Shown: positions 20,706-30,531 of the stretch, one piece after another
How the letters are laid out: each line of letters opens with the position of its first letter
How positions within the stretch are numbered: position 1 is the first letter of the stretch
Assembly (NCBI GenBank): GCA_000934385.1
Contig: KN880672.1
Location: forward strand, 1 to 36,320
Direction of reading: 5' to 3'
From: Cylindrobasidium torrendii FP15055 ss-10
Taxonomy: Eukaryota; Basidiomycota; Agaricomycetes; Agaricales; Physalacriaceae
DNA length: 36,320 bases
Notes under the pieces: model-generated
The model's database searches: none
Seen by the model: only the letters and a program-made list of their open reading frames with translations
Told to the model about the DNA's origin: nothing
Program-made: the position numbers and the translations under genes

Positions 20706-21049
20706 ATGACCTTTTCACCCAAGTTCGAATCAGATTCCTCCAGCCCCAGAAGCACGGTCAGTTGCAAGCTGCGCTCCTACTCTTCTCTCTCACAAATGAT
20801 GTCGAATGTGCAGTGCAGTGCGACATGGGTGTCAGACACCAGCAATTCACCCACAAGCGCAACAGGCGTGAGCGTCAGAACCACGACAGGCGCATGGACG
20901 CGCTCGAAAACGTAATCGCGTCTCTGGATCGACGCATCGCACACGCCCGCCTGACATCTGTCGTCCTTCAGCAGGAACTCGCAACATGGCGTTCGAGAGC
21001 GGACGAACTCGAACGCAAAGTTTTGGAAAACACCCCTCGAGAGAAGTAA
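20706..21049 (+). CDS. Small basic coiled-coil protein, bZIP-like
   Basis: Modelled as exon 20706-20756, an intron starting GTCAGT, then an exon to 21049. Acceptors after 20818 (62-nt intron, 93 residues) and after 20842 (86-nt intron, 85 residues) both keep frame. A basic stretch HKRNRRERQNHDRR runs into a coiled coil with d positions L, L, A, L, W, L and a positions I, I, S, L, A, V at strict seven-residue spacing. That is the layout of a bZIP dimerisation domain, but the invariant Asn is Thr in the zipper register. The N-terminus is Ser/Pro-rich. Together with bZIP1 and bZIP2 it makes three short proteins with imperfect basic regions. Could be a bZIP partner or inhibitor; this is inference. 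Confidence 0.5.
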
Positions 21050-21385
21050 CAAGTCTGGTGGACAATCCCTGGTAGTCGAACGTCGGATATGGCTCACAAG
21101 CCTAGCAACTAACAACGAAGTCACAGTGCTGGGCTAGGACTACTAGTTTACACATCACGACATAATGAGACGTTCACCTTCAAATTTGGCTGTTGTTTTA
21201 GTTTTCCGGGGAGTGGTACAATGACAATGCGTGCTCAGTAAGAATTGAGCAGACTCCCACAAGTTAGACCATGAAAGGGTATAATAGCAAAGCACCCAGG
21301 GAACCCCAAATGAAGAACGATGGTTATTGCAAGAAGAAAAATATTCAACGTGACCAGCGCGTTCGACCCTCCTCGTTCTAACCCT
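21050..21385. other. Intergenic, 336 bp, convergent
   Basis: Lies between the 3' ends of the bZIP-like gene and the secreted-protein gene. No coding exon, repeat or RNA gene was identified. Confidence 0.5.
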
Positions 21386-22424
21386 CTACTTTCCTGTCTT
21401 CGTCACCGTGAACTGGGAGACAGTCAGCAAGGGCATCCGTTACGGGGAAAAGGCACGTACGTAGACCATATCGTCAAGTGCACCGTGTTGAGCAACAGGC
21501 ACAATGATCGGTTGGTGGTTGGACGACGAGTTGATAGATGCAAGGCGGTAGACGCCCTCTGGAAGACCATCCGTCACATCCGCACTCAAAATTCCATTCT
21601 TTGCCGCAGTGTTGATGCCCTTGAAGAACGCGAACTTTGTCGGGTCAGTGAGCGCGACGCTGTCTATCGAATCGATCTTCTCGATGACAAAGTGCGAGTG
21701 TCCGATGATGGCGCCGTCCGCGGTGAGCTGTTGGGGGGCAGCGAAGTAGTTGGCTGCAGCATTGACGAAGACACCGGTTTGCATGTTCGTGATGGCCATG
21801 GTGACGGTGAACTTGGTGTTGGCTTTGACAGTCGCCAGGTTCTTGGGAGACGTGAATTTTGACCGCGGCATACGGCCCTTCTGCGGGATCATGCCAATGG
21901 GGGCGGGATTACAACTATTGGGAGGATAAGCAAAATAAGAAGGGTTGAAGGGTAGCTGCACACCTTCCGGTTTCAATCTGCTTTCCGTTCGTTATGGGAA
22001 GATTGCTAGTCAAGCAAAAGTTGATAAAGTTGTTGCTTGACGTGAGGGACGCAGACTGGCCAGCGGCGGGCACCTGATTGCCATCGAGCTTGAATCCCGT
22101 CGCGATGACCCGATTGTCAAGAGCTAAGGGGCGATAAATGTTAGCCATGAGTTCCAGAAGACTGGTGTACCACGCACTAAGGGAAGTTTGCGGGTCACCG
22201 TTGGCCGCCGCAGCGTTGTTGTTGCCAGTGTTCTTCGTAGCAGCATTGTTGGTCCCTGCCTTCGCACCCGTGGCACCGGTAGCCCCAGTACCAAATCCTC
22301 CACCTCCACCAAAGTTGCTGTTTCCCGCCCCGAAGCCGTGCGGGGCAGCCATAACCGATAAAGCAGACAAGTATACGCCGAAGACAAGGAAGGTAATAAG
22401 TCGGTTGAACATGATGTTGGACAT
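21386..22424 (-). CDS. Secreted conserved fungal protein with low-complexity N-terminus
   Basis: Three exons (22424-21964, 21914-21461, 21412-21386, minus; introns 49 and 48 nt) give 313 residues. A signal peptide is clear (hydrophobic LITFLVFGVYLSALSVMA, cleavage near AAPHG). A Gly/Ala/Asn/Thr-rich spacer follows (about 27-75), then a conserved domain with SSNNFINFC, ITNGKQIETGSCNPAPIGM, NYFAAPQQLTADGAIIGHSH, DPTKFAFFKGINTAAKNG and SSNHQPIIVPVAQ..LDD. I know this domain from many basidiomycete and ascomycete genomes as a secreted protein of unknown function that is often mis-annotated. Extracellular or cell-surface location is inferred. The last coding exon encodes only eight residues. The start could also be the ATG at 22412. 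Confidence 0.85.
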
Positions 22425-23494
22425 GTCGAGAACGAATGGAATGGGGGGGGGGTTCAAAAAAGACAGGCCAAAGTTGAGTGTGTGAAAGAAACGACCACCA
22501 GTGTCGGCGTATAGAAATCAAGCTTGCACCCACAGGGTGGTTGAAGGCGAAAGAAGAGGAGGGAAGAGGGAAGACCGACGACTCGATCCACGCGCTCGTC
22601 TTTATGGCCTAGAGGATTCTGCTGATTCGGCACGTCAAACAGGCACCCTTGTGAAAAGTATTTGCCATCCAACACTCATTCCGTTGTCACGGGAAAAATG
22701 CTGAACGGTCAAACCAGCGCGAGGTATCAACGACGCTTCTGATGCACGCGCATCGCGGTGCCTGGGCTCGACGACGAAAGAGGCGCGATTCCGCAGCAGC
22801 TATAATGCATGTCGTGTGTCCAAAGGCTCCAATCACTTTCTCCGGACTGAAATTCGCGGAATGAAGCTCCTCGAACCTTTATTGAGCGAGCCAGACAGAG
22901 GAAAGAACCACTAACGCCTCGATATGCTGGTCGCGAGGGCGTGCTGCTACCTCGTGGGACTATCCGTGGACTATCCGAACTCTGTAGTTCGCCGCGCTCG
23001 TTCGGATTTTCCGCCATTCGCCAGGAGACGTGTTCGCGTTGGCAGGTTTGTAAGAGCACTTAGTCCCCATCATAAGGTGATTAGATCCAGGATTGGTATC
23101 TGCTCTTGAAGCTCTTCTGGCAATCCGGCAATTCTTCATGTATAAGCGGGATGTTCTTTTTCGATATTCTGCTCAACATGCGCATGAAGCGTCGGTAAAA
23201 ATGAAAACGGTTGACGTCGCAACGCGAGGTAGACGCGAGGAGTGTTTTAGGCAGATTCGAAGCAGGAGGCGGAGACCGCTGCCCGTGACCATGGGTGAAT
23301 GAATGAAAACTTAAAAGATTGTGCACTGCATTTGTCACCCATCAGTGGCGCACCCATTGATCAACCCTCAGCGCTTCAGCCTTTACTAGGCTTTACAATT
23401 TGATATTTCTCCCGGACATATTGACTTATATCGCGCTTTCACTTGATCACATCTTGGTATTAGTATCGTGTCTAGACTGACGCTACGGCTAATC
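22425..23494. other. Intergenic, 1.07 kb
   Basis: Upstream of the secreted-protein gene and downstream of the SDR gene (both minus). Only short unrelated frames occur, and no exon could be joined to a recognisable product. Confidence 0.5.
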
Positions 23495-24551
23495 TCAGAC
23501 GACAGTCCTACCTCCATCGATGGTCCACGCCGCGCCGTTCACGTAGCTCGCGTACTCGCTCGCAATGAAAAGCACCACGTCGGCAACCTCTTCGCAAGAT
23601 GCCATCCGCTAGATAAAACAGGGATTTGTAAACTTGAAATGTAGGAGGGGAATGTTTGCGCACCCTCATGGGAACGGCAGCCAAGATGGACTCCCACTCT
23701 TTCGTTGCGCCTGCGCTATTTTTTGAAAGCTCGGTCTCAACCCATCCCGGGCAGACTGCATTGACACGGATACCCTCTTGTGCATGCGTAGCAGCTAAAC
23801 AAAACCAATAGTCAGTTTTCAACTTCAGTCTTCTTCTCAGTCCCTTTCTCGATTCCACTTTTCACATTTGTACTAGTAAAATGGTGCTCACCAGCAGCTT
23901 TGGTCATCCCCAGCACCGAATGCTTCGCCGTCACATACGAGGTAAATGTCGGCAGCGCAATGTGCCCTAGGATCGAACCCATGTTCGTGATGCTCCCACG
24001 AACAGCGGGGCGCGACGGCAATCGTGCGACGGCTTGCTGGGCGCGCATGGCAGCGAGCTCCGCGCGCATACAGAGGAATGCCCCGCGCGAGTTGATTTGC
24101 ATTACGCTGTCATACTCTTCGATGGGAAGTTCAGCTGTTGGGTGGCTGGTCTCCAAGACCTAATCCCCAGTATCTCAGTACTGTAGTCTTCCAAAGCAAG
24201 AGACGCACCCCAGCAATGTTGGCGGCATAGTCCAGACGCCCGAACGCTTTCATCGCGGTGCTGACCATCGTATCAACTTGTTGCGCGTCCGCGATATCGG
24301 TGCCAGACATGCTGGTTTTGAAGTCGGGGTTTGTCGCGGCGCTCTTGACTTCGTCGATTGCGTCTAAGAGTTGGACGGAGTTTCTGTCGGCGAGATGGAT
24401 ACCTGCAGCGCCTGCACGGGCGAACGCTAGTGCCGTTGCACGGCCTATGCCGCTAGCTGCAAAACATGTCAACAAACACTGGGGCATACACGAGGTTGGT
24501 GTTATGCTCACCGGCGCCTGTGATGAGGGCGAATCCCGGAACAGTGAGCAT
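23495..24551 (-). CDS. Classical short-chain dehydrogenase/reductase (SDR)
   Basis: Five exons (24551-24512, 24456-24209, 24159-23892, 23794-23664, 23608-23495, minus; introns 55, 49, 97 and 55 nt) give 266 residues, normal for classical SDRs. It has the nucleotide-binding glycine motif TGAASGIG (11-18), Asp/Arg after the second strand (HLADRNS) pointing to NAD rather than NADP, 'NIAGV' (about 93-97), and the active-site set N119, S158, Y171 and K175 (YVTAK). 'CPGWVETEL' and the C-terminal 'NGAAWTIDGG' are typical. Probable NAD(H)-dependent oxidoreductase on an alcohol or carbonyl; substrate unknown. The 97-nt intron is the longest in the window. Confidence 0.93.
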
Positions 24552-25751
24552 TGCAGAGAAGGTGATGGTCAAAGGGATACGACCAAGATGCGGTCGCCGT
24601 GCAGGTGATGGGACGGAACAATCAACATTCTTCCCCGCCAATTGGCTTGTATGGACATATGGAGATAGTCGAATTAGTAGCTGCCGCCTAGGTGAAGGTA
24701 AAAATCATGTTCGCGTTGTATTGTCGAGCAGTTCGAACAGCAAAAAATTCCACCTGGTTAAGTGAAGTCTGAGTGAAGTATTGTTTGAGTGTTGTCCCAG
24801 TTTTAAGTGAGATGACCCACAGGAGCCCGACTACAAAGGCCGATGCCGTCTGCCGGCGGCTGAGCTCGGCCCGACCAGCGCCACGCAAGGATTGCAAGAA
24901 CTGTGGACCAGAAGAGCACGATTTACTCTACGGGATGTTACTAATAAATTTTCCTCAAAGAGTTTAGAGCCAAGAAAGACTGCGTAAAATACCGTTTGAG
25001 AGTGGGAACAGGCTCTCGGTAGCGAAGTGACGGTAGACCGATGGACTCTGACTCTGAGCAGCCGTGCCACCAAAGGTTTCTGACCTTGCACCATGATGGC
25101 CGCAGTTTCTATAAAATAGTGAGTTGCGGTCCATATTTCCGTCTTACTCCCACTGTGGTCTGAGCCCTCTAACTTCGAGACGGTCAAGCACCAAGCTGAT
25201 GTTGTTTTGTTTTCACCTTACAAATACCATTCAAATGTTAAACTCTGACGGCAAGTATTGCTTTCATTAACTTAGTGTTCTCTCTAACCGCTTAGATACA
25301 ATGGGCAATACGTTCCTCACAACTAGATTCGAGCAGCGGTGATTTTTGCGGGCGTTCGTTCGTCTCGAGCTCACTGGAGACGGGTCCATTGCTTAAAACC
25401 AATGCTACCCTAGACTCAAAGAATGCCGCCTCGATACAAGCTACACGGGCACATATGTGTTCAGAAGAACAAACTTGGGCCACGCCCGATGTCTTGAGTC
25501 TTAACTCGAGGCTCTTTTAATGTTTCGATGGCCATTGACATTTTGATTCACGTTGCTTGTCTTTACTACTACTTGGTTTCCTTTTTGTATATAGACTTGT
25601 ACACGTCGGCCCCAACAATGGGGCGCTAGGAAGAGCAGTTATCAAGACCAGTGTGAACTGCAATCACATGCTGATGGACTGTCCAGATAAGGATGCCCGC
25701 CCATACCAGCGCCCGCTTGATAGAGATCCGCGAGGAGGTCGGAGCCGGAGA

Positions 25752-25758
25752 TGACTCA
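25752..25758. promoter_or_regulatory. GCN4-type site (ATGACTCAA) upstream of the GCN4-like gene
   Basis: TGACTCA preceded by A and followed by A, one base from the symmetric GCN4 consensus ATGACTCAT, about 195 bp upstream of the TATA box. It may allow self-regulation of the bZIP gene; this is inferred. Confidence 0.4.
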
Positions 25759-25952
25759 ACCGAACCGATGACTCGAGCTTGACTCGATGTGTGGCGGCAG
25801 GCAAGTATTTTCGTTGGGCACACACGCCTGTGAAGGAGTCTGGCCCGTCTTCCGAGCGTAAGGGAAACCAAGTCGGTTGGCAAGCAGTGCAGGGCAGTGC
25901 CAAATCAAGCGAAGGCTGTTCGGCCGGGATCGTCGGAGTTTCAACTCGATCC

Positions 25953-25960
25953 TATATAAG
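25953..25960 (+). promoter_or_regulatory. TATA box of the GCN4-like gene
   Basis: TATATAAG about 180 bp before the start codon. This would place transcription initiation near 25985 and give a leader of about 150 nt. Confidence 0.55.
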
Positions 25961-26138
25961 CGTTCCCAGTCACGCCATCACACGACGTTTTTCCCCCGCA
26001 TTGCCAGTACCGACACCCAGTGGAATTTTGCCGCTGGTTGCCTAAACGTGAGTCGCCGTTCTACAAACACCCTTCTGGCCATAGAGCCCATTGTTCGCGT
26101 CTCGATCTATCGGATCACATAATATCTGCGCAATTACC

Positions 26139-27566
26139 ATGCCAATTCCCTCAAGGACGCATACGCTTGAGGCGGCAGACCATCTTGTCGCCGCCTGGCG
26201 CTCCCACTGCCAAACTCGGTCTCCCTTCGACTTGACACTAACGGAGTTGAACAGTCTCCCTAGACCTCGGCCAGCCCAACTAGTGCTGCCAGGTTCTCCG
26301 CTCGCGCCTTCACCGCCCCCGGCCCCTACAATTCCCCTTTACCCGACATCTTTGAATTCTCAGAATCAAAATGTCCTTCGTAGTAACCGCAACGATGTTC
26401 TTCCAGCCGGCCATATCAGACGCTCCGTGGTTCTACCAGCCAGCGTGAATGTGTCGGCCGGACCATCCACTTCGCAACAACAACAACAATCGGTCCTCTC
26501 TTCCTCATCGGCACTTCCCAATGACTCGACATCATCCTCATCCTCCTCTCCCCCTCGCAAGGCTTCTCCTGTTGCCTCGCTCGGTATTCCGCTAGTTCTC
26601 CCAAAGGCGCCTTCTACGGCACCTCGACGCACGTCTGATTCTTCTCCTATGGCTTCTACTTTCTCGGATTTCGCCCCGGCCCGTGACAACACTCCCCCTG
26701 CCTCGACTCTCCCTGCCTCTATGGATATCCACGCAAGCGGCCAACACGCTGCTCCCACTGCGGAGCAGCTCGATGAGGCCGCCAAGTTCCTAGAACAGGT
26801 CCTTGGTGAGTATCCAATGCCAGAACTGCTGGCAGCTATGCTCATGACATATTCAGGCGACACGTCCCCCGCCTTCAGCGACGCTTCTGATTTCCTTACC
26901 AACACCCCCGCCCTCGATTTTGGCACTTCTCCGTTCGAGACCCCTCTTCAAGATTTCCTCAACACCCCGCCCAACTGGGGCGACGAGCCGCTCATTACCG
27001 ACGACATGGATCTGTTCAAAGACATGCCTCTTGAGTCTATGTTCGCGTTCGAAGAATCTACGACAAGCACCCAGTCTGCTCCCTTCCCTCCGACAGCAAC
27101 GTCGATATTCCCTACTCCACTTTCCATTCCGACTTCGTCAGTGATCATGTCGAAGCAACCGACTGGCACACGTAAAAATATTACGCCTGACACTTTGGTC
27201 GCGCTCGATGCGCCCACGCAGGCCAGGCAGTATGTGACGCCATCAGCGACATCCCGCAAGGAAGTTCCGGCGTCGTTCCAGCGCAAGCGTTCGCGTGCTC
27301 AAGCGTTCGGCGATGACGCTGACGACGATGAGGAGCTCGAGAGGTTGCCTGCTGGCGCGACTGAGGCGCAGCAAATCGAGCATAAGCGTCGACAAAATAC
27401 CCTGGCTGCACGCAAGTCTCGCAAACGGAAGCTGGAGTACCAGCAGACGTTGGAGGACGAGGTGCAGAGGCTGACGGCGGAGGCGAATCACTACAAGGTT
27501 CGGGCGGAGGTGCTCGAAGGTGTATTGAGGAGCCACGGGCTTGGTGGAGCGATTGCGCCGTTCTAA
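26139..27566 (+). CDS. GCN4/cpc-1-like bZIP transcription factor
   Basis: The open frame gives 475 residues. A well-formed 51-nt intron (26806-26856; GTGAGTATCC..CTCATGAC..TTCAG) probably lies inside it; being a multiple of three, its removal gives 458 residues in the same frame. The N-terminus is Pro/Ser-rich with a poly-Gln/Ser tract. The central acidic-aromatic region (DMDLFKDMPLESMFAFEES) resembles GCN4/cpc-1 activation domains. A C-terminal bZIP follows: EHKRRQNTLAARKSRKRK with canonical Asn and Arg (N-x7-R), then a zipper with d residues L, L, Y, L. Family role: general amino-acid control and stress activator binding TGASTCA. Unlike GCN4 and cpc-1, the short leader shows no uORF, so translational control would have to differ. 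Converges on the F-box gene. Confidence 0.88.
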   Translation: MPIPSRTHTLEAADHLVAAWRSHCQTRSPFDLTLTELNSLPRPRPAQLVLPGSPLAPSPPPAPTIPLYPTSLNSQNQNVLRSNRNDVLPAGHIRRSVVLPASVNVSAGPSTSQQQQQSVLSSSSALPNDSTSSSSSSPPRKASPVASLGIPLVLPKAPSTAPRRTSDSSPMASTFSDFAPARDNTPPASTLPASMDIHASGQHAAPTAEQLDEAAKFLEQVLGEYPMPELLAAMLMTYSGDTSPAFSDASDFLTNTPALDFGTSPFETPLQDFLNTPPNWGDEPLITDDMDLFKDMPLESMFAFEESTTSTQSAPFPPTATSIFPTPLSIPTSSVIMSKQPTGTRKNITPDTLVALDAPTQARQYVTPSATSRKEVPASFQRKRSRAQAFGDDADDDEELERLPAGATEAQQIEHKRRQNTLAARKSRKRKLEYQQTLEDEVQRLTAEANHYKVRAEVLEGVLRSHGLGGAIAPF

Positions 27567-27896
27567 GTGGACTTGTGTTTATTGTTTTGCGTTCTGTCGT
27601 TTGTACCTACATCTCTTTCACTCCCAGAGCAGTACGCTAGTAGTAATGAGTTTTTGAAATCTTCAGGAGAAGACTCTCGAAAATTGTTTTTGAGCTTGAT
27701 GCATGATGAGTCGGCAACAACTGCGCACCGACGTTCAATCAAGTGGCATTTGTCAGTGTCGTCAATGTTCGGAGCAGGTCCTTGAAGCTCTGAAGCCACC
27801 TACATACATATCTCTACTACACCAGCTAATGTATCTTACTGTAAACGTTCATCGCTACCCTACAAAATCCAAAAGAGATCAATGCCCTGTGAGTAA
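27567..27896. other. Intergenic, 330 bp, convergent
   Basis: Between the stop codons of the GCN4-like gene and the F-box gene. It probably holds both 3'UTRs. No other feature seen. Confidence 0.5.
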
Positions 27897-29447
27897 TCAT
27901 AACTGTGAGCCCGACGTTCCAATCACCTGCGCAAAGATAGCCTTTGCTTTCGCGACCATGTCCTCCGAGTCCATTTCCAGCTGATTCCTCTTCGTATTCC
28001 TCACCTCTCCAACACGCCCAGCATGCATACTCCACACCAACCGATGCACATACCCCCACTTATCCCACAAAGTGCCAGTCATAGACACTGCACCGAGCGT
28101 CGGGTGTTGCTTTTCCTCGATGAACATCCGCAGCGCAAAAGCCGCGATGGGGGGTGGGCACTGGTTTCCTGAATACCCGAGCACGAGGCTCTCCAGCTCG
28201 AGCTGCTGCTGAACAACAGAGAGCGCTGCTGGCGCTACTTCGCGATCAAGGATCTTCAGGCGCTTCAGAGGACACATCGAACGGGCGAAGAACCGTATCT
28301 CGTCTGGTGTAGGCCACGGTACGCCGACGCATGCGTTGAGCTCGACTATTTCCTCCAGAGCAGGAAGGGTGAGATGGCCAAGCATGATCGCACTGTTGTA
28401 CTGTACCCATATTGTCTTGAGGTTTTCATGGCGAACAATGCGATTCGGGTTGGGTGGAAACGTTTGGTACTCGTTCATGGTGTCGACAAGCAGGTGTCGA
28501 AGGGCCGGCGCAGCAAGCAGGAGGTTATACAGCCCGCCAAATGTGAGCGATTCTAGCGTGATGTGCACCAAGCACGGTAAACTAGCGGTCGGAAGACTGT
28601 AGTAGCGCGGCGCCTGTAGTGTCTCGAGATTGGGAGATCTGGAGACAATGTATTCCACGAAATTCATTGGTATATCCTGTGCGCCGACACCGAGATGGCG
28701 GAGGTTGCTGAACGAAGTGTCGACGTCTTTGCCAGGCAGAGGGAATATCAACCGGGATCTGGCACGCTCCTTTTCCGATATAGTGACCTCAAGACGGAGG
28801 GAGCCTGCTCGCGGGAGTATTTCGAACAAACGTCCCATTGTCTCAATGATTGCAAGTTGCGAGCAGCGCGACGCGATGCGACAATGAACGCCAATGAAAC
28901 CCTTGTGAGGTGCGCGCGAGGAAACCTCGTCTATTCGTGCCCAATGCCTTTCAAGTTCCGGGCTGGGGGACGCTATACTCCTGAGTTTGAGTGGAATGAA
29001 TATGGGGATGAAAATCCAGAAGCGGGGGGTGTACAGGGCGGTATCGCGCCACTTGCGGCAGACCTGCATGAGAAGATACATGGGACGGACAGTGACGGAC
29101 GGCCTGGAATTTGCCCCCGGTAGGACGCCTCTCGCCCCAATGTAGTGCACAAAGATTTCGCCAAGGACGTCCATGGGCAGTAAACGTATAGGGTTGGGCG
29201 CTAGAAGGCGACGCATGAAGTTGGCTGTCTGCTGCTGCTCATTGATTTCCCCACTGAGCTCGGCTTTGCGACGCTTCAGACTGTCGCTGGTATTGGACCG
29301 TTTACGGGTTTCTGCCAACAAAGGCTTGAGATGGCTTAAACGGACCTCTGCCTTGGCCAGGTAGTCGGAGCAAAGCTGGATTTCTTCTGGCGTTCGTGCC
29401 ATTTCGTTCGCGTGTTGAATTATTGCTTTGATTACTGGCAAATCCAT
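27897..29447 (-). CDS. F-box protein of agaricomycete type
   Basis: A single exon of 516 residues, from the ATG MDLPVIKAII. The N-terminal helical, probably coiled-coil part is about 1-80. An F-box (about 85-140) reads PIRLLPMDVLGEIFVHYI and then LLMQVCRKWRDTALYTPRFW. The rest contains irregular leucine-rich-like stretches (FSNLRHLGVGAQDIP, SPNLETLQAPRYYSLP, LPCLVHITLESLTFGGL), consistent with substrate recognition. Family role: adaptor of SCF ubiquitin ligases. Such proteins form very large, fast-evolving families in mushrooms, so the substrate cannot be named. The frame is open upstream of the ATG, but no better start was seen. Confidence 0.88.
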   Translation of the reverse strand: MDLPVIKAIIQHANEMARTPEEIQLCSDYLAKAEVRLSHLKPLLAETRKRSNTSDSLKRRKAELSGEINEQQQTANFMRRLLAPNPIRLLPMDVLGEIFVHYIGARGVLPGANSRPSVTVRPMYLLMQVCRKWRDTALYTPRFWIFIPIFIPLKLRSIASPSPELERHWARIDEVSSRAPHKGFIGVHCRIASRCSQLAIIETMGRLFEILPRAGSLRLEVTISEKERARSRLIFPLPGKDVDTSFSNLRHLGVGAQDIPMNFVEYIVSRSPNLETLQAPRYYSLPTASLPCLVHITLESLTFGGLYNLLLAAPALRHLLVDTMNEYQTFPPNPNRIVRHENLKTIWVQYNSAIMLGHLTLPALEEIVELNACVGVPWPTPDEIRFFARSMCPLKRLKILDREVAPAALSVVQQQLELESLVLGYSGNQCPPPIAAFALRMFIEEKQHPTLGAVSMTGTLWDKWGYVHRLVWSMHAGRVGEVRNTKRNQLEMDSEDMVAKAKAIFAQVIGTSGSQL

Positions 29448-29758
29448 GGTGGCCAAAAAAATAAAAGACGCGACGCGTGAAGGTAAGAAGAGAGTCACTG
29501 AGACGTGATCGCAACTCCTCGTGGCAACGATCTCGCCGCTCGGTGCCGCGCACGTGAGCTTCTGCCACTCTATAAACAATTCGACTTTCGGTAAGTAGAC
29601 TATGCAGCTGTAACCTACCAGCACGCTAAATGAGTCTCAAATATCAGCCGAAGTGAGTAGGAGACGAGGATAAACAGCGAGTCATATACATTTTATTGTT
29701 ACAATTGAACTGTACACAGTACAGTCGAGGATTTTCGAACCCTCACAGCGGTTTCCAT
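29448..29758. other. Intergenic, 311 bp
   Basis: Promoter of the F-box gene and 3' flank of the tandem small-protein pair. Nothing else is identifiable. Confidence 0.45.
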
Positions 29759-30269
29759 CTACCATCTCATCCAGGTTCGTGGCCGAGTTCTGGAACGACC
29801 AGTCCCAGACCACCTCTGCCATCCAAGCACGCCTAATGCGACGAATATACCGACCTCAGTCATCAAGGCCGCATATTCCGTCCAGAGTGGTAACCTCCGG
29901 CGTCTGTCAACGGCAAAGGCAGCATCATCCTCTGGCTTGACGCGGATCTCCCTAATCTGCGGCGCGCGCGAAATGTACGATTCCCAGAGCACGCTGGGGA
30001 CGGTGACAAACTTCCTGTTGATGAGAACCTCCAGCTCGATTTCCGTGCCCAACAGTTGCGGATACTCCAGCTTTGCAAGACCAAGTACGTACTAAGGTCT
30101 GGGGTTAGAACGTAAACCCAAAGATCGTCGGAGTACGCACGTTGTGGTCGACCAACTGCGACTGCCACATATGGACTAAGGTGCGTTTGTTTCCGAGAAT
30201 CAAAACGATGAAGCCATCGAGCGGGGACGGTACGACTGGCGCAGATGTTCCAGATACGCGAGTGTTCAT
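29759..30269 (-). CDS. Small putative beta-grasp/TM protein, tandem copy 2
   Basis: Two exons (30269-30141 and 30091-29759, minus) with a 49-nt intron give 153 residues. Paralogue of the gene at 30532-31048: same two-exon layout, intron at the corresponding place and almost the same length. Aligned blocks are LAKLEYPQLLG / LAELAFPEIIG and VLWESYISRAPQIREIRV / EAWEAYMSSVDVTELRV. The predicted order is hairpin, helix, strands, helix, strand, which suggests a beta-grasp (ubiquitin- or PB1-like) fold. One C-terminal hydrophobic segment (MTEVGIFVALGVLGW) then a basic tail suggests a tail-anchored membrane protein. The ATG was chosen by matching copy 1; the frame is open further upstream. Function unknown. 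Confidence 0.55.
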
Positions 30270-30531
30270 CTTTGTGCGTGGTGGTGAGAAGTGAAGAGTC
30301 CATCTGGACCACGGTGCCGAGTTGGCCGGATATGAAATAAAGCGTGGCACGAGAAGCAACAAGCACTGCCGCTGGTGGCGGTCGTGAGAAAGCACAATGA
30401 GCTGCTTTCTCAATAGCACGTATCCAATGATACGGTGAGATAATTCCTGCAGAAAAGCATAAGTAGTGTACAATTGTATCGAATCCTAGTAGACCCAATT
30501 TTGGTGGTAAGTACGATCGCGGTCTCGTGCT

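Larger units (their letters stand above)
24552..26138. promoter_or_regulatory. 1.6-kb divergent interval SDR / GCN4-like gene
   Basis: No coding exon is supported. Near the right end are a TGACTCA (25752-25758), a TATA box (25953-25960) and a possible 5'UTR intron (26048-26084, GTGAGT..CATAG). Between the TATA box and the start codon I found no ATG, so no uORF. Confidence 0.5.

Noticed and set aside
26366..26926. 186-codon minus-strand frame over the GCN4-like gene
   Set aside because: Low-complexity mirror of the Ser/Pro-rich coding region.
29448..29624. N-terminal extension of the F-box protein
   Set aside because: The open frame continues upstream, but no good ATG and no family similarity support it; MDLPVIKAII is a typical start.
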